The notes beneath the pieces were generated by a model. It did no database searches. It worked only from the letters and a program-made list of their open reading frames with translations, and was not told the DNA's origin. A stretch of DNA of 64,000 nucleotides from Microtetraspora glauca (GTDB taxonomy: Bacteria > Actinomycetota > Actinomycetes > Streptomycetales > Streptomycetaceae), in the NCBI GenBank assembly GCA_000721275.1, contig JOFO01000010.1, positions 1 to 64,000 of the forward strand. The letters are read 5' to 3'. The translations under genes and the position numbers were made by a program. Below are positions 41,227-49,455 of the stretch, in pieces. Every line of letters starts with the position of its first letter. The stretch's first letter is position 1.

Positions 41227-41538
41227 ATGAGCGTGCAGCACGAGGCTCCGGCCGAAGGGGCCGGGGAGGCCCTGGAGGTCTGGATCGACCAGGACCTGTG
41301 CACCGGGGACGGGATCTGCGCGCAGTACGCCCCCGAGGTCTTCGAACTGGACATCGACGGGCTCGCGTATGTGAAGAGCGCGGACGACGAGCTGCTGCAG
41401 GAGGCGGGGGCGACGACGCCGGTGCCGCTGCCGCTGCTGCAGGACGTGGTGGACTCGGCGAAGGAGTGCCCGGGCGACTGCATCCATGTGCGGCGGGTCC
41501 GGGACGGCGTCGAGGTGTACGGGCCCGACGCGGAGTGA
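41227..41538 (+). CDS. Small 3Fe-4S-type ferredoxin
   Basis: A 103-residue ferredoxin of the actinobacterial single-cluster class that feeds P450s and other oxidoreductases. Cluster ligands are the two Cys in LCTGDGICAQYAPEVFE near residue 26-32 and those in ECPGDCIHV near 85-90; the missing fourth Cys in the first motif points to a 3Fe-4S cluster. The ATG at 41227 follows AGAAG. It is divergent from arc, and ends 3 bp before the converging secreted-protein gene. Its redox partner is not visible locally. Confidence 0.88.
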   Translation: MSVQHEAPAEGAGEALEVWIDQDLCTGDGICAQYAPEVFELDIDGLAYVKSADDELLQEAGATTPVPLPLLQDVVDSAKECPGDCIHVRRVRDGVEVYGPDAE

Positions 41539-41541
41539 CGG

Positions 41542-42144
41542 TCAGACCCCGCGCGCGTGGTCGCCGGCGGAGCGGACGAACGCGCCGCCGGTCCACTCCC
41601 AGGTGACCTGCTCCTTCTCGTCGGGGCAGCAGCTGGGGACGTCGGGGGACGAGTAGCCGAGCAGGGTGGCGCGGACGGTGCCGTCGCTGACGGTGAGCGC
41701 GGTGACGCTGCGCTGCTCGCGCGGGTCGACGAGGGTGGCGACCACGCGGGCGGGGTCCTGTGCGCCGCGCCCGCGGGTGATCACGTACAGGCCGGCGGGC
41801 GGGGTTCCGGATCCGGCTTCGCAGTGTACGACCGCAACGGTCTCGGGCTTCTTGTCGCCGTCCAGGTCGCCGGTGGCGCGCCGGGCGATCGTGTGGCCGG
41901 CTCCCCCGCACCGGAGCGGGTAGGCGGCGCCGTCGGCGTCGGGTGCGGCGGCCGGGCCGGGGGCGGCGGGGGCGGAAGCGGAACCCGTGGCGGAGCCCGT
42001 CTGGCCCGCTTCGGCGGCTTCCGGGGTGAGGGTGCCGGCGAGGGCGACGACCGCGGCGGTCGCGGTGGCGGTGGCCAGCCAGTGCAGCGGCCGGGCGTGG
42101 GTGTGCGGGAGGTCCACGGTGTCCGGGGCGGCGGAGGGCTGCAC
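41542..42144 (-). CDS. Membrane-anchored or secreted hypothetical protein
   Basis: A 200-residue protein. A cytoplasmic stretch of about 20 residues precedes one membrane segment (ATATATAAVVALAG, about 25-43). An Ala/Pro-rich linker and an extracytoplasmic domain of about 120 residues follow, with LRCGGAGHTI, TGDLDGDKKPETVAVVHCEAG and CCPDEKEQVTWEW. The DGDKKPE segment looks like a calcium-binding repeat or an FG-GAP-type turn. No known family assigned. GTG at 42144 has CAGGAGA upstream. The ferredoxin gene converges on its 3' end. Confidence 0.72.
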   Translation of the reverse strand: MQPSAAPDTVDLPHTHARPLHWLATATATAAVVALAGTLTPEAAEAGQTGSATGSASAPAAPGPAAAPDADGAAYPLRCGGAGHTIARRATGDLDGDKKPETVAVVHCEAGSGTPPAGLYVITRGRGAQDPARVVATLVDPREQRSVTALTVSDGTVRATLLGYSSPDVPSCCPDEKEQVTWEWTGGAFVRSAGDHARGV

Positions 42145-42250
42145 GCGAGACGTCTCCTGTGAGGGTCGTGCCGAGGGGTCGCGGGCATCGTGCCACACGT
42201 CACAGGGCGGTGGAACAGCCGGGGGTGTCGAACAGGGGTGCCGAACGGGG

Positions 42251-42301
42251 CGACGCCGCCGCCCGGTTCCCCGCGGTGCGGAGGGTCGGGCGGCGGCGTC
42301 G
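42251..42301 (-). terminator. trmI terminator
   Basis: A perfect 15-bp stem (CGACGCCGCCGCCCG and complement) with a 21-nt loop lies 20 bp after the trmI stop codon. Confidence 0.6.
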
Positions 42302-42321
42302 GCCGGTGGTCTGTCGGGGTG

Positions 42322-43209
42322 TCAGCCCTTGTTGGGGCCGTCGTAGTCGTCGCCGTAGGCGCCCTTCGCGGGGCGGCGGCGGCGCATGGGGGGCTCGACG
42401 CCGTCCGCGAGGCGGCGGGCGGTGACGAGGAAGCCGGTGTGGCCGATCATGCGGTGATCGGGGCGGACGGCCAGGCCCTCGACGTGCCAATTGCGGATCA
42501 TGGACTCCCAGGGCTGCGGTTCGGCGTAGCAGCCGATCTCGCGGATGGACTCCACGGTGCGGGCCAGCTGGGTGGTGGTGGCCACGTAGCAGCAGAGGAT
42601 GCCGCCGGGGACGAGGGCCTTGGAGACGGCCTCCAGGCACTCCCAGGGGGCGAGCATGTCGAGGATGACCCGGTCGACGTCGGTGTCGCTCAGGTTGTCC
42701 TGGAGGTCGCCGACGGTGAGCTGCCAGGCGGGGTGGGGGCCGCCGAAGTAGCGCTCGACGTTGCCCTTCGCGATCTCGGCGAAGTCCTCACGGCGCTCGT
42801 AGGAGTGCAGCATGCCGCTGTCGCCGATGGCGCGGAGCAGGAAGCTGCTGAGCGAGCCGGAGCCGACGCCGGCCTCCACGACGCGCGCGCCGGGGAAGAT
42901 GTCGGCGAAGGCGAGGATCTGTCCCGCGTCCTTCGGGTAGACCACGGCGGCGCCGCGGGGCATGGACAGGACGTAGTCGGGGAGCAGGGGGCGCAGCGCG
43001 AGGTAGGCCACGTTTCCGGTGGTGCGGACAACGCTGCCCTCGGGAGCGCCGATCAGCTCGTCGTGCGGGAAGGAACCCTTGTGGGTGTGGAAGTTCTTTC
43101 CCTCTTCGAGCGTGAACGTGTAGTGGCGGCCCTTGGGGTCGGTCAGCTGAACCTGGTCCCCGACCTTGAAGGGCCCGCGTCGGCGGGCGGCACCGGTCGG
43201 TTCGGACAT
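42322..43209 (-). CDS. trmI: tRNA (adenine-58-N1)-methyltransferase TrmI
   Basis: A 295-residue class I methyltransferase. An N-terminal beta domain (DQVQLTDPKGRHYTFTL) precedes the Rossmann fold with the SAM motif VVEAGVGSGSLSSFLL near residue 110, DLQDNL and VILDMLAPWECL near 180. It methylates A58 in the T-loop of tRNA; in actinobacteria it is usually linked to arc, as here. The ATG at 43209 is the family start. The upstream M50 protease gene is in the same orientation with an 18-bp gap, so they form an operon. Confidence 0.93.
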   Translation of the reverse strand: MSEPTGAARRRGPFKVGDQVQLTDPKGRHYTFTLEEGKNFHTHKGSFPHDELIGAPEGSVVRTTGNVAYLALRPLLPDYVLSMPRGAAVVYPKDAGQILAFADIFPGARVVEAGVGSGSLSSFLLRAIGDSGMLHSYERREDFAEIAKGNVERYFGGPHPAWQLTVGDLQDNLSDTDVDRVILDMLAPWECLEAVSKALVPGGILCCYVATTTQLARTVESIREIGCYAEPQPWESMIRNWHVEGLAVRPDHRMIGHTGFLVTARRLADGVEPPMRRRRPAKGAYGDDYDGPNKG

Positions 43210-43227
43210 GGGAACAGAGTACCGGTG

Positions 43228-44418
43228 TTACTGGGACGGTCGTGCCATGGCCTTCACGAAGGCCCGCTCGACGTCGGTGGTGGAGAGGACGCCGTAGATC
43301 GCGCCGGTGTCCTCGACGACGAGGTATTCGGTGGCGGGGGTGGCGCGGAGGTGGTCGAGGAGGGGCTGGCCGGTGAGCTCGGCGGGGACGCGCATGCCGG
43401 GCTGGAGGTCCTGGGTGAGGGTGGAGACGGCGATCCAGGGGCGGCGGTGCTGGGGGACGGCGGCGATCGCGGTTTCGCGGACGATGCCGGTGGGGCCGCC
43501 GGTGCCGTCGACGACGACGAGGGCGCGGGCGCCGGCCTCGTTGGCGCGGCGGAGGGCTTCGGAGAGGGGGGTGTCGGGGGTGACGGGGATGGCGCGGCGG
43601 GTGAGGGCGCGGGCGCGGAGGTCGGGGAGGTGTTCGCGGAGGCGGGCCATGCGGAGGCTGTTGCCGGCGCCGGTCCAGATGATGGCGGCCAGGATGGCGG
43701 CGAGGAGGGCGTCGGTGACGGTGGTGAAGCCGTCGATGTCGGCGGTGGAGTTGCCGAGCCAGCCGGTGCGGGTGAGGAGGGGGAGGCCGATGAGGACGGT
43801 GACGGCGAGGGCGCGGCCGACCCAGGCGGCGGCGACGGTGCCGCTCATGGGCTTGCCGGTGATCTTCCAGACGATCGCGCGGAGCATCCGGCCGCCGTCG
43901 AGGGGGAGGCCGGGGAGGAGGTTGAAGATCGCGACGATGAGGTTGGAGATCATCAGGCCGGCGAGGAGGACGCCGGGGACGGTGCCGGGTTCGACGGCGT
44001 GCATGGCGAGGTAGAAGGCGCCGGCGAGGACGAGGGAGAGGAGGGGGCCGACGAAGGCGAGGACGAATTCGCGGCCGGGGGTCTCGGACTCCTTCTCGAT
44101 CTCGGAGACGCCGCCGAAGAACTGGAGCTGGATGCGCCGCACGGGGAGCTTGAAGCGGAGGGCGGCGACGGTGTGGGCGAGTTCGTGGACGAGGACGGAG
44201 GCGTAGAAGGCGACGGCGAAGAAGAGGGAGACGAGGTAGCGGGCGGCGCCGAGCTCGGGGAGGACGCGTTCGATCTGGTCGCCGAAGACCCAGGTGATGA
44301 GGGCGGCGACGAGGAACCAGCTGGGGGCGACGTAGACGGGCACGCCGAAGGGCCGGCCCATCAGGATCCCGCCGCCGGGTTCCTCGGTCCGCTGCGGCTT
44401 GGGCTCGTCCTGGTTCAC
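43228..44418 (-). CDS. Site-2-type intramembrane metalloprotease (M50) with CBS domains
   Basis: A 396-residue membrane protein. The zinc motif VLVHELAHTVAAL is near residue 80 and the second metal motif LLPGLPLDGGRML near 180, both within a six-helix membrane core. Residues about 255-390 form a pair of CBS domains (TPDTPLSEALRRANEAGARALVV and VVEDTGAIYGVLS). This is the Rip3-like group, which releases membrane-bound regulators and may sense adenine nucleotides through CBS. The GTG at 44418 has GAGAGGA 4-5 nt upstream. It is the first gene of an operon with trmI and divergent from the RecB-like gene. Confidence 0.9.
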   Translation of the reverse strand: MNQDEPKPQRTEEPGGGILMGRPFGVPVYVAPSWFLVAALITWVFGDQIERVLPELGAARYLVSLFFAVAFYASVLVHELAHTVAALRFKLPVRRIQLQFFGGVSEIEKESETPGREFVLAFVGPLLSLVLAGAFYLAMHAVEPGTVPGVLLAGLMISNLIVAIFNLLPGLPLDGGRMLRAIVWKITGKPMSGTVAAAWVGRALAVTVLIGLPLLTRTGWLGNSTADIDGFTTVTDALLAAILAAIIWTGAGNSLRMARLREHLPDLRARALTRRAIPVTPDTPLSEALRRANEAGARALVVVDGTGGPTGIVRETAIAAVPQHRRPWIAVSTLTQDLQPGMRVPAELTGQPLLDHLRATPATEYLVVEDTGAIYGVLSTTDVERAFVKAMARPSQ

Positions 44419-44539
44419 GGGTTCCTCTCGTCGCCGGGGGTGACCGCGCCGCTGCGTCACGGGTCGATCATGCAGCGCGACGGGTCATACGTCGATGGTA
44501 GGCGGCTCGCTGTCGGTGGCGGGCCGTAGGGTCTGTGTC

Positions 44540-45442
44540 ATGAGTACGAGCGAGCGGCTCCCGGAAGTGCCCCGGGCGCCCATGTCGCTGTCGCCCTCGC
44601 GGGCGAGCGACTTCATGCAGTGTCCCCTGTTGTACCGGTTCCGGGTGATCGACCGGCTGCCGGAGAAGCCGAGCGCGGCGGCGACGCGGGGGACGCTGGT
44701 GCACGCGGTGCTGGAGCGGCTGTTCGACGATCCGGCGGTGGAGCGGACGGTGCCGCGGGCGAAGGCGATGGTGCCGGGGCAGTGGGACCGGCTGCTGGAG
44801 TCGCGGCCGGAGCTGGGCGAGCTGTTCGCGGACGATCCGGCGGGCGAGCGGTTCGGGCAGTGGCTGGCGGAGGCCGAGGCGCTGGTGGAGCGGTGGTTCA
44901 CGCTGGAGGACCCGGCGCGTCTGGAGCCGGCGGAGCGCGAGCTGTTCGTGGAGACGGAGCTGGAGTCGGGGCTGCGGCTGCGCGGGGTGATCGACCGGGT
45001 GGACGTGGCGCCGACGGGCGAGGTGCGGATCGTCGACTACAAGACGGGGAAGGCGCCGCGGCCGGAGTACAGCGAGGGCGCGCTGTTCCAGATGACGTTC
45101 TACGCGCTGGTGGTGTGGCGGCTGAAGGGGGTGATCCCGCGCCGGCTGCAGCTGGTCTACCTGGGCAGCGGGGACGTGCTGACGTACGACCCGGTGGAGG
45201 CGGATCTGCTGCGGGTGGAGCGGAAGCTGCACGCGCTGTGGGACGCGATCCGGACGGCGACGGAGACGGGCGACTGGCGGCCGCGGCCGACGAAGCTGTG
45301 CGGCTGGTGCGATCACCGGGCGGTCTGTCCGGAGTTCGGGGGGACTCCCCCGGTGTATCCGCTGGAGATCGTTTCCGCGCGCCCGCCGGAGGCCGGTGCG
45401 TCGGCGCAGGGCAGAATGGGCGGCGACCGGCCCGCCTCGTGA
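44540..45442 (+). CDS. RecB-family PD-(D/E)XK exonuclease with iron-sulfur motif
   Basis: A 300-residue nuclease. The fold is complete: LSPSRASDFMQCPLLYRFR at the N-terminus, GTLVHAVLERLF near 50, LRGVIDRVDVA near 150 and IVDYKTGKAP near 165. A Cys at QCPLLY and three in CGWCDHRAVCPEF near 260 make the AddB/Cas4-type 4Fe-4S site. Such stand-alone proteins process DNA ends in repair. The ATG at 44540 is chosen; a GTG 27 bp upstream is possible. The next gene begins 10 bp after its stop. Confidence 0.9.
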   Translation: MSTSERLPEVPRAPMSLSPSRASDFMQCPLLYRFRVIDRLPEKPSAAATRGTLVHAVLERLFDDPAVERTVPRAKAMVPGQWDRLLESRPELGELFADDPAGERFGQWLAEAEALVERWFTLEDPARLEPAERELFVETELESGLRLRGVIDRVDVAPTGEVRIVDYKTGKAPRPEYSEGALFQMTFYALVVWRLKGVIPRRLQLVYLGSGDVLTYDPVEADLLRVERKLHALWDAIRTATETGDWRPRPTKLCGWCDHRAVCPEFGGTPPVYPLEIVSARPPEAGASAQGRMGGDRPAS

Positions 45443-45452
45443 AGGAGCCCCT

Positions 45453-46130
45453 GTGACGATTCGCGTCCTCCTGGTCGACGACCAGCCGCTGCTGCGCACC
45501 GGCTTCCGGATGATTCTGGAGGCGGAGCAGGACATCACGGTGGTGGGCGAGGCCGGTGACGGTCTGCAGGCGCTGGACCAGGTGCGGGCGCTGCAGCCGG
45601 ACGTGGTGCTGATGGACATCCGGATGCCGCGGATGGACGGGGTGGAGGCGACCCGGCAGATCACGGGTCCGGGCCGGGACGGTCCGGCGAAGGTGCTGGT
45701 GCTGACCACGTTCGATCTGGACGAGTACGTGGTGGAGGCGCTGCGCGCGGGGGCGAGCGGGTTCCTGCTGAAGGACGCGCCGGCGAACGAGCTGGTGCAG
45801 GCGATCCGGGTGGTGGCGGCGGGCGAGGCGATGCTGGCTCCGTCGATCACCCGGCGGCTGCTGGACAAGTACTCGGCGCATCTGCCGACGGGCGAGGAGC
45901 AGGTGCCGGACACCCTGGGCACGCTGACGGACCGTGAGGTGGAGGTGCTGAAGCTGGTGGCCCGCGGGTTGTCGAACGCGGAGATCGCGGCGGACCTGTT
46001 CGTGAGCGAGACGACGGTGAAGACGCACGTGGGCCATGTGCTGACGAAGCTGGGGCTGCGCGACCGGGTGCAGGCGGCGGTGTACGCGTACGAGAGCGGT
46101 CTGGTGCGTCCGGGGGGCAACGGCCAGTAG
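45453..46130 (+). CDS. NarL/FixJ-type response regulator, no adjacent kinase
   Basis: A 225-residue two-component regulator. The receiver domain (1-120) has the acidic pocket VDDQPLLR, the phosphorylatable Asp in VLMDIRMPRMDG near 55, and LLKDAPANEL with the conserved Lys near 105. The LuxR-type HTH is in 155-215 (LTDREVEVLKLVARGLSNAEIA). The GTG at 45453 has AAGGAG 6 nt upstream. It follows the RecB-like gene by 10 bp and is probably co-transcribed. No histidine kinase gene is in the window, so its input is unknown. Confidence 0.93.
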   Translation: MTIRVLLVDDQPLLRTGFRMILEAEQDITVVGEAGDGLQALDQVRALQPDVVLMDIRMPRMDGVEATRQITGPGRDGPAKVLVLTTFDLDEYVVEALRAGASGFLLKDAPANELVQAIRVVAAGEAMLAPSITRRLLDKYSAHLPTGEEQVPDTLGTLTDREVEVLKLVARGLSNAEIAADLFVSETTVKTHVGHVLTKLGLRDRVQAAVYAYESGLVRPGGNGQ

Positions 46131-46141
46131 CGGGACGGTGT

Positions 46142-46188
46142 ACGGGGAAGGGCCCGGCGCGCGGGGTGCGCGCCGGGCCCTTCCCCGT
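46142..46188. terminator. Strong bidirectional terminator
   Basis: A perfect 21-bp stem with a 5-nt loop (GGGGT) lies between the converging response regulator and solute-binding protein genes. Confidence 0.88.
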
Positions 46189-46220
46189 GTCCGGCCGTGC
46201 CGTGTCCCGGGGGCGGGGGA

Positions 46221-47795
46221 TCAGCTCTTGCGGAGCTCCCAGAAGCGGAAGACGGTCGAGGCGTCGAGGGTCCACTCGAGGCCGGTGACGCCGTCGCGGG
46301 TGACGGCGTACTGCTTGCCCTGCCAGAGCGGGAGGAGGGGCAGTTCCGCGGCGACGGCGTCCTGGATCTCGCCGTACTCGTGGTCGGTGGCGGACCGGTC
46401 CGCGGTGGCGGCGGTCTTCGGCAGGAGGGTGCCGGTGATGGCCTTGTTCTCGTACCGGTTGGCGAGGACGTTGCCCTCGCCGAAGAAGGGGGCGGTGAAG
46501 TTGTCGGCGTCGGGGTAGTCGGGGACCCAGCCCTTGACGTAGACGCCGTACTTGCCGGCGGCGATGTCCTTCTCGTACTGGTCGAAGGCGACGGACTTCA
46601 CGTCGGCGGCGAAGAGGCCGCTGGCGTTGAGCTGGGCGGCGATGGCCTTGAGCTCGGCGTCGGTGGAGGGGCCGTAGCGGCTGGGGGTGGACCAGAGGGT
46701 GAGGGTGACCTTGTCCTTGATGCCGGCGGCGCGGAGCACCTGCTTGGCCTTGGCCGGGTCGGGGGCGCCGTAGGTGTCGAAGAAGGCGGTGTTGTGGCCG
46801 TTGATGCCGGCGGGGACGATCGAGTAGAGCGGGGTGGCGGTCGACTTGTAGATGTCCTCGACGAGGGCGTCGCGGTCGACGAGGTGGGCTATCGCCTTGC
46901 GGACGGCGAGCTTGCCGGCGACCGGGTCCTTCATGTTGAAGACGAGGTGCTGGACCTCGGCGCTGCTGCCCTGGACGATCTGGACGCCGCGGTCCTCGGT
47001 GGACGCCTCCAGGGCGGCGATGTCGGCGGCGGACAGGCCGCGGTAGGCGATGTCGACGTCGCCGGCGGTGAACGCGCCGGCGAGGGCCGCGCGGTCGCCC
47101 TGGTAGAGCTTGAGGACGACGCGGTCGTTGCGGCGCTCGGCGGTGCCCTGGTAGCCGGTGTTGGCGGAGAAGACGGCCTCGGTGTCGCCGAAGGAGTCCA
47201 GCTTGTACGGGCCGGAGCCGATGGCCTTGCCGTCGGTGCGGAGCGCGTCGGCGGGGTACTCGCGGTGGTCGACGATGGAGCCGGCGCCGGAGGCGATCTT
47301 GCTGGGGAAGGTGGCGTCCGGGACCTTGAGGCGGAAGACGACGGTCCGCTCGTCGGGGGTCTCGATGGTGTCGATGGTGGAGAGCAGCGGTGCCGGGCCG
47401 GAGGGGTCGGCGATCTTCAGGGCGCGCTCGAAGGAGAACTTGACGTCCTCGGAGGTGAGCGGGTTGCCGTTGGAGAACTTCAGGCCGGGGCGGAGGGTGC
47501 AGGTGTAGACGGTGCTGCCGTCGCCGAAGCCGCACTTCTCGGCGGCTTCGGGTTCGGGCAGGGAGCCGCCCTTGGGGAAGGCGAGGAGGGACTGGAAGAC
47601 GTTGTTGAACAGGAGCCAGGAGCCGGGGTCGTAGCCGGCGGCGGGGTCGGTCGCCAGGATCTCGTCGGACATGCCGACGCGGATGGCGTCGGCGGTGTCG
47701 GAGCCCGTTCCCTGTTCGGTGCCGCAGCCGCCGAGGAGGGCGGCGGAGAGGCCCGCGGCGAGCGGGGCGGTCAGCCACTTGTGGTGCGTCTTCAC
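46221..47795 (-). CDS. ABC-transporter solute-binding lipoprotein, SBP family 5 (OppA/DppA-like), paralogue 1
   Basis: A 524-residue exported lipoprotein. The signal ends in LLGGCG (Cys at about residue 24). The mature part is a family 5 binding protein that usually takes up oligopeptides or nickel chelates, with LTSEDVKFSFERAL, GSGPYKLDSF and DYPDADNFTAPFFGEGNV. The GTG at 47795 has GAGG upstream with 8-9-nt spacing. A close relative lies 67 bp upstream in the same direction. No permease or ATPase genes are near, so its transporter must be elsewhere or it works as a sensor. Confidence 0.9.
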   Translation of the reverse strand: MKTHHKWLTAPLAAGLSAALLGGCGTEQGTGSDTADAIRVGMSDEILATDPAAGYDPGSWLLFNNVFQSLLAFPKGGSLPEPEAAEKCGFGDGSTVYTCTLRPGLKFSNGNPLTSEDVKFSFERALKIADPSGPAPLLSTIDTIETPDERTVVFRLKVPDATFPSKIASGAGSIVDHREYPADALRTDGKAIGSGPYKLDSFGDTEAVFSANTGYQGTAERRNDRVVLKLYQGDRAALAGAFTAGDVDIAYRGLSAADIAALEASTEDRGVQIVQGSSAEVQHLVFNMKDPVAGKLAVRKAIAHLVDRDALVEDIYKSTATPLYSIVPAGINGHNTAFFDTYGAPDPAKAKQVLRAAGIKDKVTLTLWSTPSRYGPSTDAELKAIAAQLNASGLFAADVKSVAFDQYEKDIAAGKYGVYVKGWVPDYPDADNFTAPFFGEGNVLANRYENKAITGTLLPKTAATADRSATDHEYGEIQDAVAAELPLLPLWQGKQYAVTRDGVTGLEWTLDASTVFRFWELRKS

Positions 47796-47862
47796 AGAAC
47801 TTGCCTCGTGATCTCTTGCCAGGCCGGCCGCGCGTGGCTGCGCGGCCGGTACAACGAAGGGG

Positions 47863-49455
47863 TCAGGCGGTGGTGCCGCGGCTCAGCTCCCAGAGCAGCA
47901 GGTCGGAGGAGGTGTTGAGGGCGTACTCGACACCGGTGATGTCGTCGCGGGCGGCGACGTACTGCTTGCCCTGCCAGAGCGGCAGGACGGGCACGTCCTG
48001 GGCGACGATCTTCTGGATCTGCTGGTAGACGGGGTTGGCGGCGGTGCGGTCGGCCTCGCGGCGGGAGCGCGGGATGAGCTGTTCGCGGACCTTCTTGTTG
48101 ACGTACGGGGTGCCGAGGAAGTTGTCGCTGTCGAGGAAGGGCGCGATGTAGTTGTCCGGGTCCGGGTAGTCGGGGAACCAGCCGAGGCCGTAGACGGCGT
48201 AGTCGCCGCGGCGCTGGGCGGGGCGGAACTCGGACCAGGCGGTGCCCTTGACGGTGACGTCGAAGAGTTCGCTGGCGATGAGCTGGTTCTTCAGCGTCGC
48301 GAACTCCTGGGCGGTCTCGGCGCCGTAGTGGTCGGTGGTGTAGTGGAGGGTCAGCTTGACCGGGGTGGGGACGCCGGCCTTGCGGAGGATGGCGGCGGCG
48401 CGGTCGCGGTCGCCCTCGCCGTACTCCTCGTAGAAGGGGGTGGCGTGGCCGGCGATGCTGGAGGGGATCAGCGAGTAGAGCGGCTCGGCGGTGGGGCCGT
48501 AGACACGGTTGACGAGGGCGCCGCGGTCGACGACGGCGGCCATGGCCTGGCGGACGGCCTTCTCCTCGACGGCGGGCGCCTTGGTGTTGAAGGCGAGGTA
48601 GCGGATCTCCAGGCCGGGGACCTCGGAGACGCGGATGCCCTCGCTGGGGCTCTCGGTGAGGTCGCGGACCTGCTGCTGGGAGAGGGAGCGGGCCATCATG
48701 TCGATGTCCTTGCTCTCCAGGGCCTTGCCCATGGTGCCGGCGTCGGCGAAGGCGCGGAGTTCGACCTGCTCGTTGCGGGGCGTGATGTCGCCCTTGTAGC
48801 GGGGGTTGCGGGAGAAGACGAAGCGGGTCGCCTGGCCGCCGTTCTGCTCGGCCTTCAGGGTGTACGGGCCGGAGCCGTCGACCTGGAAGCCCTCGCGGAG
48901 CGCGTCGGCGGCGTACTTCTCCTTGCTGAGGATGGCGGCGACCGGCGTGGAGAGCTTGTACGGGAAGGTGGCGTCGGGCGCGTTGAGGTGGAAGACGACC
49001 TCGCGGTCCCCCTTGGTCTCGACGGTGTCGACGGTCGACAGGAGGGCGGCGGCGCCGTTGTCGGACTTGATCGTCCGGACCCGGTCGATGGAGTACTTGA
49101 CGTCCTCGGCGGTGAGCGGGGAGCCGTCGGCGAAGGTGAGGCCGGGGCGCAGGACGCAGCGGTAGCTCTCGCTGGCCCGGTCGGTGAAGCCGCAGCTCTC
49201 GGCGGCCTCGGGGACGGGCTGTCCGCCGCCGCGGGGCACGTGCACGAGGGTCTGGACGGTCTGGCGGAGGATGTTCCAGGCACCGGTGTCGTAGGCGTAG
49301 GCCGGGTCGAGCGGGGCCGGGGCCTCGTCGGTGGCGACGAACTGGTCGGTGGTTCCGACGACGATGGCTCTGTCGCCCTCTCCCGCGCCGCAGGCGGCGA
49401 GCAGCGGGGCGAGCAGTCCGGCCACGGCCGGCAGCACCAAGGTCTTGCGGTTCAT
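47863..49455 (-). CDS. ABC-transporter solute-binding lipoprotein, SBP family 5 (OppA/DppA-like), paralogue 2
   Basis: A 530-residue paralogue of the next gene. The lipoprotein signal ends in LLAACG (Cys at about 22). The mature protein has LTAEDVKYSIDRVR, GSGPYTLKAE and WFPDYPDPDNYIAPFLDSDN, parallel to paralogue 1 in the same positions. Both end with VLPLWQGKQY-like and LWEL segments, so they arose by duplication. The ATG at 49455 has GGAGA 11 nt upstream; a TTG one codon earlier has better spacing. The long gene-free region upstream holds its promoter and several inverted repeats. Confidence 0.9.
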   Translation of the reverse strand: MNRKTLVLPAVAGLLAPLLAACGAGEGDRAIVVGTTDQFVATDEAPAPLDPAYAYDTGAWNILRQTVQTLVHVPRGGGQPVPEAAESCGFTDRASESYRCVLRPGLTFADGSPLTAEDVKYSIDRVRTIKSDNGAAALLSTVDTVETKGDREVVFHLNAPDATFPYKLSTPVAAILSKEKYAADALREGFQVDGSGPYTLKAEQNGGQATRFVFSRNPRYKGDITPRNEQVELRAFADAGTMGKALESKDIDMMARSLSQQQVRDLTESPSEGIRVSEVPGLEIRYLAFNTKAPAVEEKAVRQAMAAVVDRGALVNRVYGPTAEPLYSLIPSSIAGHATPFYEEYGEGDRDRAAAILRKAGVPTPVKLTLHYTTDHYGAETAQEFATLKNQLIASELFDVTVKGTAWSEFRPAQRRGDYAVYGLGWFPDYPDPDNYIAPFLDSDNFLGTPYVNKKVREQLIPRSRREADRTAANPVYQQIQKIVAQDVPVLPLWQGKQYVAARDDITGVEYALNTSSDLLLWELSRGTTA

